A DNA stretch of 64,000 bases from Flavobacteriaceae bacterium (GTDB taxonomy: Bacteria > Bacteroidota > Bacteroidia > Flavobacteriales > Flavobacteriaceae), in contig JAQWGN010000009.1 in the NCBI GenBank assembly GCA_029238215.1, forward strand, positions 31,135-95,134. The letters are read 5' to 3'. Under the pieces are notes generated by a model. It ran no database searches. It was not told the origin of the DNA and was given only the letters and a program-made list of their open reading frames with translations. How positions within the stretch are numbered: the stretch's first letter is position 1; each line of letters begins with the position of its first letter. The position numbers and the translations under genes are program-made. Below are positions 28,883-37,376 of the stretch, piece after piece.

Positions 28883-30732
28883 TGCTCAATTTTATCTAAC
28901 TCTACTTTGAGGTTATCAATAATAAACTCTTGTCGTTTAGGGGTGTTTTTACCCATATAAAAAGACAGTAATTCATCTATCGTCATGTTCCTGTCCAGCA
29001 TAACCGGATCAAGCCGAATATCATCACCAATAAAGTGCTTGAATTCATCGGGAGAAATCTCACCCAATCCCTTAAATCGAGTAATTTCAGCTTGTTTACC
29101 CAACTCATCTAGTGCATTTACCCGCTCTTGCTCCGAATAGCAGTAAATCGTTTTCTTTTTATTGCGAACACGAAATAAGGGTGTTTGTAAAATATACAAA
29201 TGTCCGTCTTTAATCAGCTCGGGGAAAAACTGCAAGAAGAAGGTAATAAGGAGCAATCGAATGTGCATTCCGTCTACATCGGCATCGGTAGCAATTACAA
29301 TATTGTTGTACCGTAGGTCTTCCATATTGTCCTCTATATTCAATGCTGCCTGCAACAGATTGAATTCTTCGTTTTCGTAAACAATTTTTTTGGACATCCC
29401 GTAAGAATTTAGTGGCTTTCCACGAAGACTAAAAACCGCTTGGGTATTAACATCTCTAGATTTTGTAATCGATCCACTTGCAGAGTCACCCTCGGTAATA
29501 AACAAGGTAGATTCCAAACGACGGTCTTTCTTGATATCGCCTAAATGTACTCGGCAATCACGGAGTTTTTTGTTATGTAGGTTTGATTTTTTGGCACGCT
29601 CACGGGCTAGTTTACGAATCCCCGACAGTTCTTTACGTTCTTTCTCTGCTTGTAAGATTTTACGCTGTAGAGCGTCAGCCGTAGTCGTGTTTTTATGCAG
29701 GAAGTTATCGAGTTGTTTTCCAATAAACTCATTGATGTAGGTACGTACTGTAGGAAGGTTGCCCCCCATTTCCGTAGATCCAAGTTTGGTTTTTGTTTGT
29801 GATTCAAATACCGGCTCCATAACCTTAATACTAATGGCCGATATGATTGATTTACGAATATCAGAAGGATCAAACTGCTTGCCGTAAAATTCGCGTATCG
29901 TTTTTACTAACGACTCACGAAATGCATTTTGGTGTGTTCCTCCTTGTGTGGTATGCTGCCCATTAACAAACGAGTGGTATTCTTCGTTGTATTGGGTTTT
30001 ACTATGTGTAATGGCTACTTCAATATCGTCGCCCTTGAGATGAATTACTGGATAAAGGAAATCCTCAATATTGTTATTGTCTTCCAACAGGTCTCTAAGA
30101 CCGTTCTTGGATATAAACTTTTCACCGTTAAAAACTATTGTAAGCCCAGGGTTTAGATAAACGTAGTTTTTGAGCATTTTGGCTACATACTCATGGCGAT
30201 AGCGGTATTTTTTAAAGATGGATTCGTCGGGAACAAAAGTGACTTGAGTTCCATTGCGTTGGGTGGTTACCTCGGTAGGGCTATCTGTTTCTAAACTACC
30301 CTGTGCAAATAAGGCGGATTTCTGTTGCCCATCACGAGAGGATGCCACGTAGAACGACTGGGAGAGGGCGTTTACGGCTTTTGTTCCTACTCCGTTTAAC
30401 CCAACCGATTTTTTGAAGGCGCGGGAATCGTATTTACCCCCTGTGTTCATTTTAGACACCACGTCAACAACCTTACCTAGCGGAATCCCACGGCCATAAT
30501 CGCGAACGGTAACTTTGCCTTCATCAATTTTTATATCAATGGTTCTGCCCGCCCCCATAACAAACTCATCAATACTATTGTCCAATACTTCTTTAAGGAG
30601 AATGTATATGCCATCATCTGGAGAAGACCCATCACCAAGCTTTCCAATATACATCCCCGGACGCATCCGAATATGTTCTTTCCAATCGAGTGATCGGATA
30701 TTATCTTCGTTGTACTGGGTGGTTTGTGGCAT
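28879..30732 (-). CDS. parE: DNA topoisomerase IV subunit B
   Basis: ATPase subunit with GHKL fold: [16 protein letters not shown] and VRDYGRGIP, the ATP lid [15 protein letters not shown], and the toprim domain with TEGDSASG and [10 protein letters not shown]. 617 aa, the short form without the extra insertion of gamma-proteobacterial GyrB. Co-transcribed with parC. A 7/8 match to the -7 box (TCAATTTG) lies about 30 bp upstream. Confidence 0.95.
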   Translation of the reverse strand: MPQTTQYNEDNIRSLDWKEHIRMRPGMYIGKLGDGSSPDDGIYILLKEVLDNSIDEFVMGAGRTIDIKIDEGKVTVRDYGRGIPLGKVVDVVSKMNTGGKYDSRAFKKSVGLNGVGTKAVNALSQSFYVASSRDGQQKSALFAQGSLETDSPTEVTTQRNGTQVTFVPDESIFKKYRYRHEYVAKMLKNYVYLNPGLTIVFNGEKFISKNGLRDLLEDNNNIEDFLYPVIHLKGDDIEVAITHSKTQYNEEYHSFVNGQHTTQGGTHQNAFRESLVKTIREFYGKQFDPSDIRKSIISAISIKVMEPVFESQTKTKLGSTEMGGNLPTVRTYINEFIGKQLDNFLHKNTTTADALQRKILQAEKERKELSGIRKLARERAKKSNLHNKKLRDCRVHLGDIKKDRRLESTLFITEGDSASGSITKSRDVNTQAVFSLRGKPLNSYGMSKKIVYENEEFNLLQAALNIEDNMEDLRYNNIVIATDADVDGMHIRLLLITFFLQFFPELIKDGHLYILQTPLFRVRNKKKTIYCYSEQERVNALDELGKQAEITRFKGLGEISPDEFKHFIGDDIRLDPVMLDRNMTIDELLSFYMGKNTPKRQEFIIDNLKVELDKIEQ

Positions 30733-30771
30733 GAGGGCTAATTTAAAACATCAACCCATCAAATTGAAGTG

Positions 30772-30855
30772 ATGTTTAACAAAGAAATTAACAAATACAA
30801 CGACCAATTGTTGAAACATCATCAGGAAGACTTTTCAGTATTTTTGTTAACTTAG
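30772..30855 (+). CDS. Possible 27-codon ORF, perhaps a gene remnant
   Basis: ATG at 30772 opens MFNKEINKYNDQLLKHHQED and stops with FLLT. The stop lies inside the 40-bp segment that is repeated at 33178, where the same frame reads ILLT and then stops. This hints at duplicated gene ends rather than a functional peptide. No ribosome-binding site seen. Confidence 0.2.
   Translation: MFNKEINKYNDQLLKHHQEDFSVFLLT
30839..30846 (+). promoter_or_regulatory. -7 element before the 30.9 kb lipoprotein gene
   Basis: TATTTTTG matches TAnnTTTG exactly. It overlaps the first bases of the repeated 40-bp segment and would give a 5' leader of about 85 nt for the gene at 30938. Confidence 0.4.
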
Positions 30856-30880
30856 CTTTAAACAAACATCCAAATCTGTT
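30841..30880 (+). repeat. Repeated leader segment, copy 1
   Basis: TTTTTGTTAACTTAG followed by TAAACAAAC and CCAAATCTGTT. It aligns without gaps to 33178-33217 with 33 of 40 identical bases. Both copies lie upstream of a small gene in the accessory region. Confidence 0.7.
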
Positions 30881-30937
30881 CTTCACTTTAAAACCTAGTC
30901 GCACAAACTGTATTGATTTGCACGCAACAAACTAATC

Positions 30938-31564
30938 ATGAAGATATTATCCATTATTGTGATTTCTATTTTACTAGGTTCTTGTAAACCTGTAAATAAC
31001 TTGATTAGTAAAAACCCAGAAAGGCAAGAAAACCAGCAGGAATCTCATTCAATAGATTCAATCAATCTAGGAAAAGAAATCTCAACCAACACTGAAACGG
31101 ATATTGACTCAAAAATCAAAGCTGTTTTTGACGGGATAGCATGTTATGGATTGAGTAAGTCTTATGAAGTAACTAAGAATGATTTAGACTTTGACGGCAT
31201 CGATGAAATCATAATTTTTTACTGGGGATCTTGTTTTTGCGGCACAGGAGGATGTTCCACTCAAATATATAAACAGCGCAATGCTGCATTAAAGCTTATT
31301 GGCGATTTTGGGCTAACCAGAGTGCCTTTTTACTTAAAAAAAGAGCCTAATCGTAAGTGGAAAGATATTGTTTTTTTTAGTAGTGGTGGTGGTGCAAAAC
31401 CCACACAACGAATTTATATGTTTAACGATGAAGAATACGTATTGGCAGAAGAGATTGCTTCTTCAAACAATCTTTATGAGGAATACAAAATAAGGAGTGA
31501 AAGTGATAAAAATTTAGAACGGATCTTTGTTGATGCCCATGAAAAAATATACGGTAAAAATTGA
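30938..31564 (+). CDS. Hypothetical lipoprotein with Asp-rich loop and clustered Cys
   Basis: Signal peptide with lipobox LLGSC (C16), a polar linker to about residue 60, then a domain containing DLDFDGIDEIIIFYWG, an EF-hand- or VCBS-like acidic loop, followed by CFCGTGGCS. A Gly-rich SSGGGAKPTQR segment lies further on. 208 aa. I do not recognise the family. The acidic loop and Cys cluster suggest metal binding or disulfides in a surface lipoprotein; that is inference. It stands alone between longer than usual gaps. Confidence 0.7.
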   Translation: MKILSIIVISILLGSCKPVNNLISKNPERQENQQESHSIDSINLGKEISTNTETDIDSKIKAVFDGIACYGLSKSYEVTKNDLDFDGIDEIIIFYWGSCFCGTGGCSTQIYKQRNAALKLIGDFGLTRVPFYLKKEPNRKWKDIVFFSSGGGAKPTQRIYMFNDEEYVLAEEIASSNNLYEEYKIRSESDKNLERIFVDAHEKIYGKN

Positions 31565-31630
31565 TTTTGATGGTTCAAAATCAGCTGTACAAACGCAAAA
31601 TTGAAAACCGAATAACAGAAGATAAGCACT

Positions 31631-31930
31631 TTGAAAAAACACAACAAAATAAGTAAACTAATTTTTATATTTTTTACGGTAGTGTCTATCATTAGCTATG
31701 TGTTTGCTGGGATATTGTTTGCTGTTCATTTCACAGTAAATAACCCGGGAATGATACTAATTATGTTAGTTCCTTTGCTCGTCTTTGGCTTATTCACAGG
31801 GATTATTGCACTCCTTGTTAAACTACTTAGAAAGAAGCCACTAAATCTGTTTTCAAGGCGAATGCATAACCTAAATGTAGTATTAATAATTGTTGGAATT
31901 ATTGCATTGATTTACAGTTTTTATAATTGA
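31631..31930 (+). CDS. Small hypothetical membrane protein
   Basis: 99 aa with three predicted transmembrane segments (about 10-30, 38-58 and 78-96) separated by short basic loops (KLLRKKPLN, SRRMHN). The only reasonable start is TTG at 31631, followed by the basic KKHNKISK. It lies 66 bp after the lipoprotein gene on the same strand. Not recognised; the hydrophobic pattern and in-frame length argue that it is a real gene. Confidence 0.55.
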   Translation: MKKHNKISKLIFIFFTVVSIISYVFAGILFAVHFTVNNPGMILIMLVPLLVFGLFTGIIALLVKLLRKKPLNLFSRRMHNLNVVLIIVGIIALIYSFYN

Positions 31931-32020
31931 AGGGGTTATAGGAAATAAAGCTTGAATACCTCCGTTTTCAAAGACTAAAACGTTATTATTCTTTAACCGT
32001 ATCCATACTAAACACCCAAT

Positions 32021-33145
32021 ATGATAGGAATACTTATTTTTCTTTTTGCTCCTGCTCTTTTAGTTCTATTTGATTTTGTGAGGTTTATAAGTACTGGAAA
32101 AAGACTGTACCCCAGCGTTATTGAAAAGTCACTTGAAGTGATTCTCATCATTGGTTATCCGCTGCTGTATTTAGGGATGCTAGATTCTGGAATAGCAAAT
32201 GATTGTTGTGCTGATGATGTAACATTTTCACCCGAACACCGATTGTCTATTTACACACTAATAATCATTTGTGTGCTATCCTTTTTTTACACGAGTTATA
32301 GGAAGCGCATGGCTCCTCCCCTGTTAGAGGTCATTATAAATTGTGTTTTAATACTAGGAATCCTTTTAAATGTGTTCATCGCAATTCATGTTGAAGAACT
32401 ATACGGGTTGTTTAATCTCCCGCTTATTTTGCTATTCATACTATCGCTTGCACAAAATCAAAAAATGGTGATTTCAGAAATCAAAAGCATGGAAATTGAG
32501 CATAAAAGTGGGTTTGAAAAAACAGTTTGGAAGTTTTTAAACTTGAAACTACTTTTTAAAGTTCCGCTGTTGTTTGTTTTGTCACTCCCAGTTCTGCTGT
32601 TAATTACTACTTTTTTAATGTTATTTGGGCAAAAACCAGATTCAATGATAGCCGCATTTACAGACACCTATAAACACGGTTTATCACAACTCGATTATAT
32701 GTGTGATAATGTATATTGCGGAGATCATTTCTTGTGTTCAGTTGGTGCAAACGGTCACAAACAACTTGTAAAACCCATTAGGTACGGAGAACGAAATGGC
32801 GGTAAAATCATTTGTACCCGCCAATTGTTGGTCTCCAATGCTTTTGAAGAATTGATTGAAGAAAAATTCCCTAAAATCCATTCAATAATAAGGAAACAAT
32901 ACAATAAGGCAGGAAATGTTATTCATAAGCATTACCATATTTTCAACATTAAATTAGTCTCAGATTTTGTTTACGTTTTAATGAAACCGTTAGAGCTACT
33001 TTTTCTTTTTACACTTTACACATGTGACAAAAAACCTGAAAATAGAATTGCAACCCAGTATTTAACACGAATGGATAAAGAAAAAATTAAAAGCATTAAT
33101 GCCCTAACTATGCGACCCACTAAGACCGAGGGAAAATTATTATAA
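32021..33145 (+). CDS. Hypothetical polytopic membrane protein (DUF6688-like?)
   Basis: 374 aa. The N-terminal part has about five transmembrane helices (1-20, 40-55, 75-90, 105-125, 130-145), then one more hydrophobic segment at about 187-212. The C-terminal half is soluble with CDNVYCGDHFLCSVG, GRNG-like GERNGGKIICTRQLLVSNAFEELIEEKFPKIH and a Lys/Arg-rich end. It resembles DUF6688 family proteins as I remember them, with moderate certainty. No function known. The Cys-rich soluble part is the most distinctive feature. Confidence 0.7.
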   Translation: MIGILIFLFAPALLVLFDFVRFISTGKRLYPSVIEKSLEVILIIGYPLLYLGMLDSGIANDCCADDVTFSPEHRLSIYTLIIICVLSFFYTSYRKRMAPPLLEVIINCVLILGILLNVFIAIHVEELYGLFNLPLILLFILSLAQNQKMVISEIKSMEIEHKSGFEKTVWKFLNLKLLFKVPLLFVLSLPVLLLITTFLMLFGQKPDSMIAAFTDTYKHGLSQLDYMCDNVYCGDHFLCSVGANGHKQLVKPIRYGERNGGKIICTRQLLVSNAFEELIEEKFPKIHSIIRKQYNKAGNVIHKHYHIFNIKLVSDFVYVLMKPLELLFLFTLYTCDKKPENRIATQYLTRMDKEKIKSINALTMRPTKTEGKLL

Positions 33146-33177
33146 AAGAATTCGATGCGTAAAATTCCGCATTGTAT

Positions 33178-33217
33178 ATTTTGTTAACTTAGTCCTAAAC
33201 AAACTCCCAAGTCTGTT
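33178..33217 (+). repeat. Repeated leader segment, copy 2
   Basis: ATTTTGTTAACTTAG followed by TAAACAAAC and CCAAGTCTGTT; 33 of 40 bases match copy 1 at 30841. Similarity continues weakly downstream (AAAACCTA in both copies). Confidence 0.7.
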
Positions 33218-33228
33218 TACCCCAAACA

Positions 33229-33417
33229 ATGAAAAACCTACGACGCATACCCAGTACACACCGACGGCAACCCAGTATCAAAGCAACCTTTGTTTTTGAA
33301 GGGGAAGCCCCTGTCCTATTTGGGTTAAACTTAAAAGGAAGCAATAGAGCGGAGTATTCAGACTTTAAAACTATATCAGTATCGTTGGGATTGCACTTTT
33401 TTGATACCCCACGATGA
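33229..33417 (+). CDS. Doubtful small ORF or gene remnant
   Basis: 62 aa, basic N-terminus (KNLRRIPSTHRRQP) and a C-terminal stretch ending FKTISVSLGLHFFDTPR. It follows repeat copy 2 closely, at about the place where a gene start would be expected. No recognised family, and a 77-codon ORF lies on the opposite strand over the same bases. I list it as possible only. Confidence 0.25.
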   Translation: MKNLRRIPSTHRRQPSIKATFVFEGEAPVLFGLNLKGSNRAEYSDFKTISVSLGLHFFDTPR

Positions 33418-33490
33418 TAAAACAACAATATTGATGGAAATAAGCCGAAAAACCATCTAAATTTTGAAGTAGGTAACTAAAATTATTAAA

Positions 33491-34129
33491 ATGAAAAAAA
33501 CACTAATTATAATAAGTTTAATTTATACAACCACAATTGTAGCACAAACGAAACTTTATGTTCACCCGGATGCTAAAACTTATGTAGCAAACACCAAAAC
33601 AATTGCGATTTTACCACTAAAAGTTCAAGTTAAATTAAGACCAAAAGAATTAAAAGAATTTACAGAAGACCAAATTACAGAAATGGGTAGGGATGAAGCA
33701 TTAGATATTCAAAAAGCAATGTATTCTTGGTTTTTAACTAGAAAAAAGAGAGGTACTATGCTCGTTGATGTACAAAATCCAACTAAAACAAATACTCTAT
33801 TGAAAAAAAATGAAATAGATATTCATTCCTATGATGAATATCTGCCAAGTGAATTAGGTAAAATATTAGGCGTTGAGACAATTATTACAGGTTCTTTTGA
33901 AACCTCAAAACCAATGTCTAACGGAGCAGCAATTGGACTTGCAGTTTTGACAGGAGTTATGTTTACAACAAATAGCGCTACTATGAATATGGATTTTATA
34001 AGTACGACTGATGATGAATTAGTAGTAAATTATCTCAAAAAGATAAGAGGAACGCTTGGGTCTGACTCCCAAGACTTAATTAACGTTTTAATGAGAAAAG
34101 TTTCAAGAAGAATCCCTTATACAGAATAA
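33491..34129 (+). CDS. Secreted hypothetical protein with CsgG/TolB-N-like fold pattern
   Basis: Signal peptide (about 1-19, ending IVAQ), then a mature domain with the strand pattern TKTIAILPLKVQV and LGKILGVETIITGSFE, which recalls the CsgG/TolB-N-type periplasmic domains. A hydrophobic Gly/Ala-rich segment (GAAIGLAVLTGVMFTT) may be a loop or membrane-embedded piece. Ends with a short basic tail. 212 aa. Same strand as the preceding accessory genes, closed by a bidirectional terminator. Function unknown. Confidence 0.7.
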   Translation: MKKTLIIISLIYTTTIVAQTKLYVHPDAKTYVANTKTIAILPLKVQVKLRPKELKEFTEDQITEMGRDEALDIQKAMYSWFLTRKKRGTMLVDVQNPTKTNTLLKKNEIDIHSYDEYLPSELGKILGVETIITGSFETSKPMSNGAAIGLAVLTGVMFTTNSATMNMDFISTTDDELVVNYLKKIRGTLGSDSQDLINVLMRKVSRRIPYTE

Positions 34130-34168
34130 TATAATTAACCATGTTGAAGATGAAAAATCCAACCGCTT

Positions 34169-34196
34169 AAAAAAAACACCCAATCGGGTGCTTTTT
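34169..34196. terminator. Bidirectional intrinsic terminator
   Basis: Stem CACCC/GGGTG with loop AATC, flanked by A7-type and T5 runs so that it can act on both strands. It lies between the convergent genes ending at 34129 and 34219. Confidence 0.75.
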
Positions 34197-34218
34197 AATT
34201 ACAAATTAAACTCAGTAC

Positions 34219-34713
34219 CTATTCTGCAGGTGCTTTGGTAGCATACACAAAAAAGCGCGCTACTTTACCGTCTTTAATTTCACCGTCTATCATATGCATT
34301 GCGGTAGTTTCGTTTCCTTCTACCGTTTCGGTAACGGTATGTCCGGCAATAATCCATTCTGCACCGCTAGGAACAGACTTGTAGGGCATTGCCCAATAGA
34401 CATCCCATTTTGGGTTTGAGGCGGCAAACCAGCCCTCTAACACGGCTGCTTGTGCACCATTGGTGCGAATTTCAGAACCATCAGGGCCTAAAATGTATAT
34501 AGAGTCTGCGCTCATCGACTTAATAGCCTCAATGTCTCGGTTGTTGTGTGCGTCTATATATTTCATCCAGAAATCGGTAGTGTCATCCGATCCTGTAATG
34601 AATTTCTCTTCTGGCATGGGCTTAAAGAAACCTACACCCTCTACAGCTGGTGCTGGTGGTGTGGCACAGCTTGCAAGAATAATTATGGTGAATACTAAAA
34701 GTGCTTTTTTCAT
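34219..34713 (-). CDS. NTF2-like (SnoaL/DUF4440 type) lipoprotein
   Basis: Signal peptide with lipobox ILASC (C16), a short Pro-rich linker, then an NTF2-like alpha+beta cone: FWMKYIDAHNNRDIEAIKSM helix, SADSIYILGPDG strand and EWIIAGHTVTETVEG / EIKDGKVARFFVYAT strands. 164 aa. Members of this fold can be enzymes or binding proteins, and active-site residues are not obvious. Stands alone with a terminator downstream and a 70-bp gap upstream. Confidence 0.82.
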   Translation of the reverse strand: MKKALLVFTIIILASCATPPAPAVEGVGFFKPMPEEKFITGSDDTTDFWMKYIDAHNNRDIEAIKSMSADSIYILGPDGSEIRTNGAQAAVLEGWFAASNPKWDVYWAMPYKSVPSGAEWIIAGHTVTETVEGNETTAMHMIDGEIKDGKVARFFVYATKAPAE

Positions 34714-34782
34714 ATTTAATTGCTTTAAAATTATCTTTTAAATTAAAACAATTTCTGCAATTAGGAAAAAAGAGGGGGTGAA

Positions 34783-35877
34783 TTAAACGTTAAATCTAAA
34801 GTGCATCACGTCTCCGTCTTGAACAATGTACTCCTTGCCTTCTACCCGAGCCTTACCGGCCTCTTTGGCTTTTTGTTCAGAACCAAAGCTGTCATAATCA
34901 GCGTATGAAATCACTTCAGCACGAATAAAGCCTTTTTCAAAGTCGGTGTGGATTACTCCAGCAGCTTGAGGCGCCGTTGCACCTGCAGGAATCGTCCATG
35001 CGCGTACTTCTTTTTCCCCTGCCGTAAAATAGGTTTCTAGTTTTAATAAGGTATAGGCCGAACGAATTAGTTTGGCTGCTCCAGGTTCATCGAGACCTAA
35101 ATCTTCGAGGAACAACTGGCGTTCTTCGTAGGTTTCCAATTCATTGATGTCTGCCTCAGTAGCTACTGCCAACACCAATACTTGCGCATTTTCGCCTGCT
35201 ACCGCTTCTTTAACTTGGGTAACGTAATCGTTTCCGCTAGCTGCAGCACGCTCATCTACATTACACACATACAATACAGGTTTGTCTGTAATCAGTTGCA
35301 ACGGATGAACAAAGCTTGTTCTATCGTCATCGCTAAGTGCTACAGCACGTACAGAAGTAGCGGCTTCAAGTGCGTTGTGCAGCAACTCTAATACAACAAG
35401 TTCTTTTTGCGCGTCTTTATCGCCTGTTCGTGCAGCACGTTTTACCTTTTCCAAGCGTTTTTCAACGGCTTCTAGGTCTTTAAGCTGCAATTCGATATCA
35501 ATGGTTTCTTTGTCGCGTATCGGGTCTACAGATCCGTCTACGTGCACAATGTTGTCGTTGTCAAAACATCGCAACACATGAATAATAGCATCGGTTTCAC
35601 GGATATTGGCCAAAAACTGATTGCCCAAGCCCTCCCCTTTACTTGCGCCTTTTACTAAACCTGCAATATCTACGATTTCAACCGTAGCAGGAAGTACTTT
35701 TTGGGGAGCAACCAATTCCTCCAGACGGTTTAGCCGTGGATCAGGAACGTTTACTACGCCAATATTGGGTTCTATGGTACAAAATGGAAAATTTGCGCTT
35801 TGTGCTTTGGCACTCGACAAACAATTAAATAAAGTAGATTTTCCTACATTCGGAAGGCCAACAATTCCTGCTTTCAT
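34783..35877 (-). CDS. ychF: YchF/OLA1 family redox-regulated ATPase
   Basis: Obg-like P-loop protein that prefers ATP. Walker [13 protein letters not shown] (6-17), then [27 protein letters not shown], a coiled-coil insertion around 130-165, CNVDE in place of NKxD, and a C-terminal TGS domain with [28 protein letters not shown]. 364 aa is standard. It is 2 bp downstream of the ferredoxin gene, probably in one transcript from the 36249-36256 promoter. Confidence 0.97.
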   Translation of the reverse strand: MKAGIVGLPNVGKSTLFNCLSSAKAQSANFPFCTIEPNIGVVNVPDPRLNRLEELVAPQKVLPATVEIVDIAGLVKGASKGEGLGNQFLANIRETDAIIHVLRCFDNDNIVHVDGSVDPIRDKETIDIELQLKDLEAVEKRLEKVKRAARTGDKDAQKELVVLELLHNALEAATSVRAVALSDDDRTSFVHPLQLITDKPVLYVCNVDERAAASGNDYVTQVKEAVAGENAQVLVLAVATEADINELETYEERQLFLEDLGLDEPGAAKLIRSAYTLLKLETYFTAGEKEVRAWTIPAGATAPQAAGVIHTDFEKGFIRAEVISYADYDSFGSEQKAKEAGKARVEGKEYIVQDGDVMHFRFNV

Positions 35878-35879
35878 AT

Positions 35880-36230
35880 TTAGTCGGGATGCATAAAACG
35901 TTGCTTACCAAGAAGCACTTCTTCCGATTCTACGTGATCCTCATCAGGAATACAGCAGTCAACAGGGCACACAGCTGCACATTGCGGTTCATCATGGAAG
36001 CCCTTACACTCGGTACATTTATCAGGAACAATAAAATATACCTCGTCTGAAATAGGTTCTTGCATGCTGTCGGCATTTACTGCACTGCCGTTAGGAAGCA
36101 CCACATCGCCTTTTAGTTGGGTGCCGTCTCCATACTTCCAATCGAAAGCTCCTTCGTAAATAGCCGTGTTTGGGCATTCGGGCTCACAAGCTCCACAATT
36201 AATACATTCGTCTGTAATGATAATAGCCAT
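35880..36230 (-). CDS. 4Fe-4S dicluster ferredoxin
   Basis: 116 aa with an N-terminal cluster motif [12 protein letters not shown] (about C11-C21) and a second, extended motif [22 protein letters not shown], matching bacterial ferredoxins of the two-cluster type with an insertion in the second site. The C-terminal tail carries [15 protein letters not shown]. Located upstream of ychF and divergent from the acyl-CoA reductase gene; it may feed electrons to enzymes elsewhere, and a direct link to the reductase is only positional. Confidence 0.93.
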   Translation of the reverse strand: MAIIITDECINCGACEPECPNTAIYEGAFDWKYGDGTQLKGDVVLPNGSAVNADSMQEPISDEVYFIVPDKCTECKGFHDEPQCAAVCPVDCCIPDEDHVESEEVLLGKQRFMHPD

Positions 36231-36240
36231 AGCAATTAAT

Positions 36241-36248
36241 TAACTTTG
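36241..36248 (+). promoter_or_regulatory. -7 element for the acyl-CoA reductase gene
   Basis: TAACTTTG matches TAnnTTTG exactly, 33 bases before the ATG at 36282. It directly abuts the minus-strand -7 box of the ferredoxin gene. Confidence 0.55.
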
Positions 36249-36256
36249 CAAAAATA
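36249..36256 (-). promoter_or_regulatory. -7 element for the ferredoxin-ychF transcript
   Basis: Minus strand TATTTTTG, exact match to TAnnTTTG, 18 bases before the ferredoxin ATG. The two opposite -7 boxes touch, so polymerase footprints would overlap. Confidence 0.5.
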
Positions 36257-36281
36257 GTGTATAACCACACCAACACAAAAT

Positions 36282-37316
36282 ATGAATGCATATCAAAAAT
36301 CAATTCGTGCCTTTTCAAAATTAGGACAGCTTTTTCGCGATTATTCTGAAGGGAATTTGCGGGATGATAATTGGATACAACTTCTTGACAATGCATGTGT
36401 TGAGGCTTCAAGTCAAAACAAATGGTTTACCAAAGATAATTTGTCTTTTTGTATTGCTGTTTGGGGTGAAACATTGACCAAAGAGGCAATTACCTCATGG
36501 CTATCTAACTACAACACGCCTGTAAACACCAAACGACTGGGCCTTGTTTTGGCAGGAAACGTACCTATGGTTGGACTTCATGACTTACTTTGTGGTTTAG
36601 CGTGTGGGTACAGTATACAGGCAAAACGCTCGTCAAACGACACCGTTTTATTGCCCTTTGTTGTTGATTTTCTTGTTGCTGTCGAGCCTTCATGGAAAGA
36701 CACTATACATTTTACAGAAGGCAAGCTCGCCAATTTTGATGCCGTTATTGCCACAGGAAGCAACAATACTGCGCGTTATTTTGAGCACTATTTTAAGGGG
36801 TTTCCACATATCATTCGTAAAACACGAAATGGGGTTGCACTATTGGACGGAACAGAGTCATCAGAAGATTTAGCAGCACTTTGTACGGATATTGTACGCT
36901 ATTTTGGATTGGGCTGTCGTAGTGTTTCACACCTCATAGTCCCCGAAAATTATGACTTTAACAATCTTTTCTTGGCACTCTACGAACATCGTGACATCAT
37001 TCATCACAATGCCTATGCAAACAATTACGATTACAATAAAGCAGTGTACTTGATGCAAGAACTTGATTTACTCGACAACGGATTCATGATGCTGAAAAAG
37101 GATGCTGGTTTAAACTCCCCTATTGCGTGCATCCATTACAGTACATATGCAACACTTGATGAAGCAAAGAATCGCCTTAACGAAGAAGTACAACAGATAC
37201 AATGTGTGGTTAGTAACATCCTTTCAGATGCACTTCCTTTTGGCTCAACACAATACCCAAAACTTATGGACTATGCCGATCATGTGGACACTATGGCTTT
37301 TTTGTTAAAAAACTAA
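36282..37316 (+). CDS. LuxC-like acyl-CoA reductase
   Basis: 344 aa related to the aldehyde-dehydrogenase-fold acyl-CoA reductases (LuxC family). The probable catalytic Cys is C212 in RYFGLGCRSVSH, and the region LGLVLAGNVPMVGLHDLL with a later ATGSNNTARYF fits the nucleotide-binding part. No fatty-acyl partner genes (LuxD/E) are nearby. In Flavobacteriia this gene often sits, as here, between a ferredoxin and serC; its true substrate is not known to me. Followed by serC after about 60 bp. Confidence 0.85.
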   Translation: MNAYQKSIRAFSKLGQLFRDYSEGNLRDDNWIQLLDNACVEASSQNKWFTKDNLSFCIAVWGETLTKEAITSWLSNYNTPVNTKRLGLVLAGNVPMVGLHDLLCGLACGYSIQAKRSSNDTVLLPFVVDFLVAVEPSWKDTIHFTEGKLANFDAVIATGSNNTARYFEHYFKGFPHIIRKTRNGVALLDGTESSEDLAALCTDIVRYFGLGCRSVSHLIVPENYDFNNLFLALYEHRDIIHHNAYANNYDYNKAVYLMQELDLLDNGFMMLKKDAGLNSPIACIHYSTYATLDEAKNRLNEEVQQIQCVVSNILSDALPFGSTQYPKLMDYADHVDTMAFLLKN

Positions 37317-37376
37317 TATAAATTTCTATGACTAACCGAACAGGTTTTTGTTTCTTTGCTTTTCAAATATTTGAAT

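Larger units (their letters stand above)
33146..33490. other. 345-bp gap with a repeated leader and a doubtful 62-codon ORF
   Basis: Holds copy 2 of the leader repeat (33178-33217) and then an ATG ORF at 33229-33417 (62 aa, MKNLRRIPSTHRRQ...). Other frames also read as plausible peptide for short stretches, for example one with WDCTFLIPHDDKTTILMEISR over 33360-33450, which suggests a decayed coding sequence. No RNA gene or terminator recognised. Confidence 0.4.

Noticed and set aside
33195-33428. 77-codon minus-strand ORF in the accessory gap
   Set aside because: Overlaps the leader repeat and the doubtful plus-strand ORF. No motif, signal peptide or conserved pattern to support either strand firmly.
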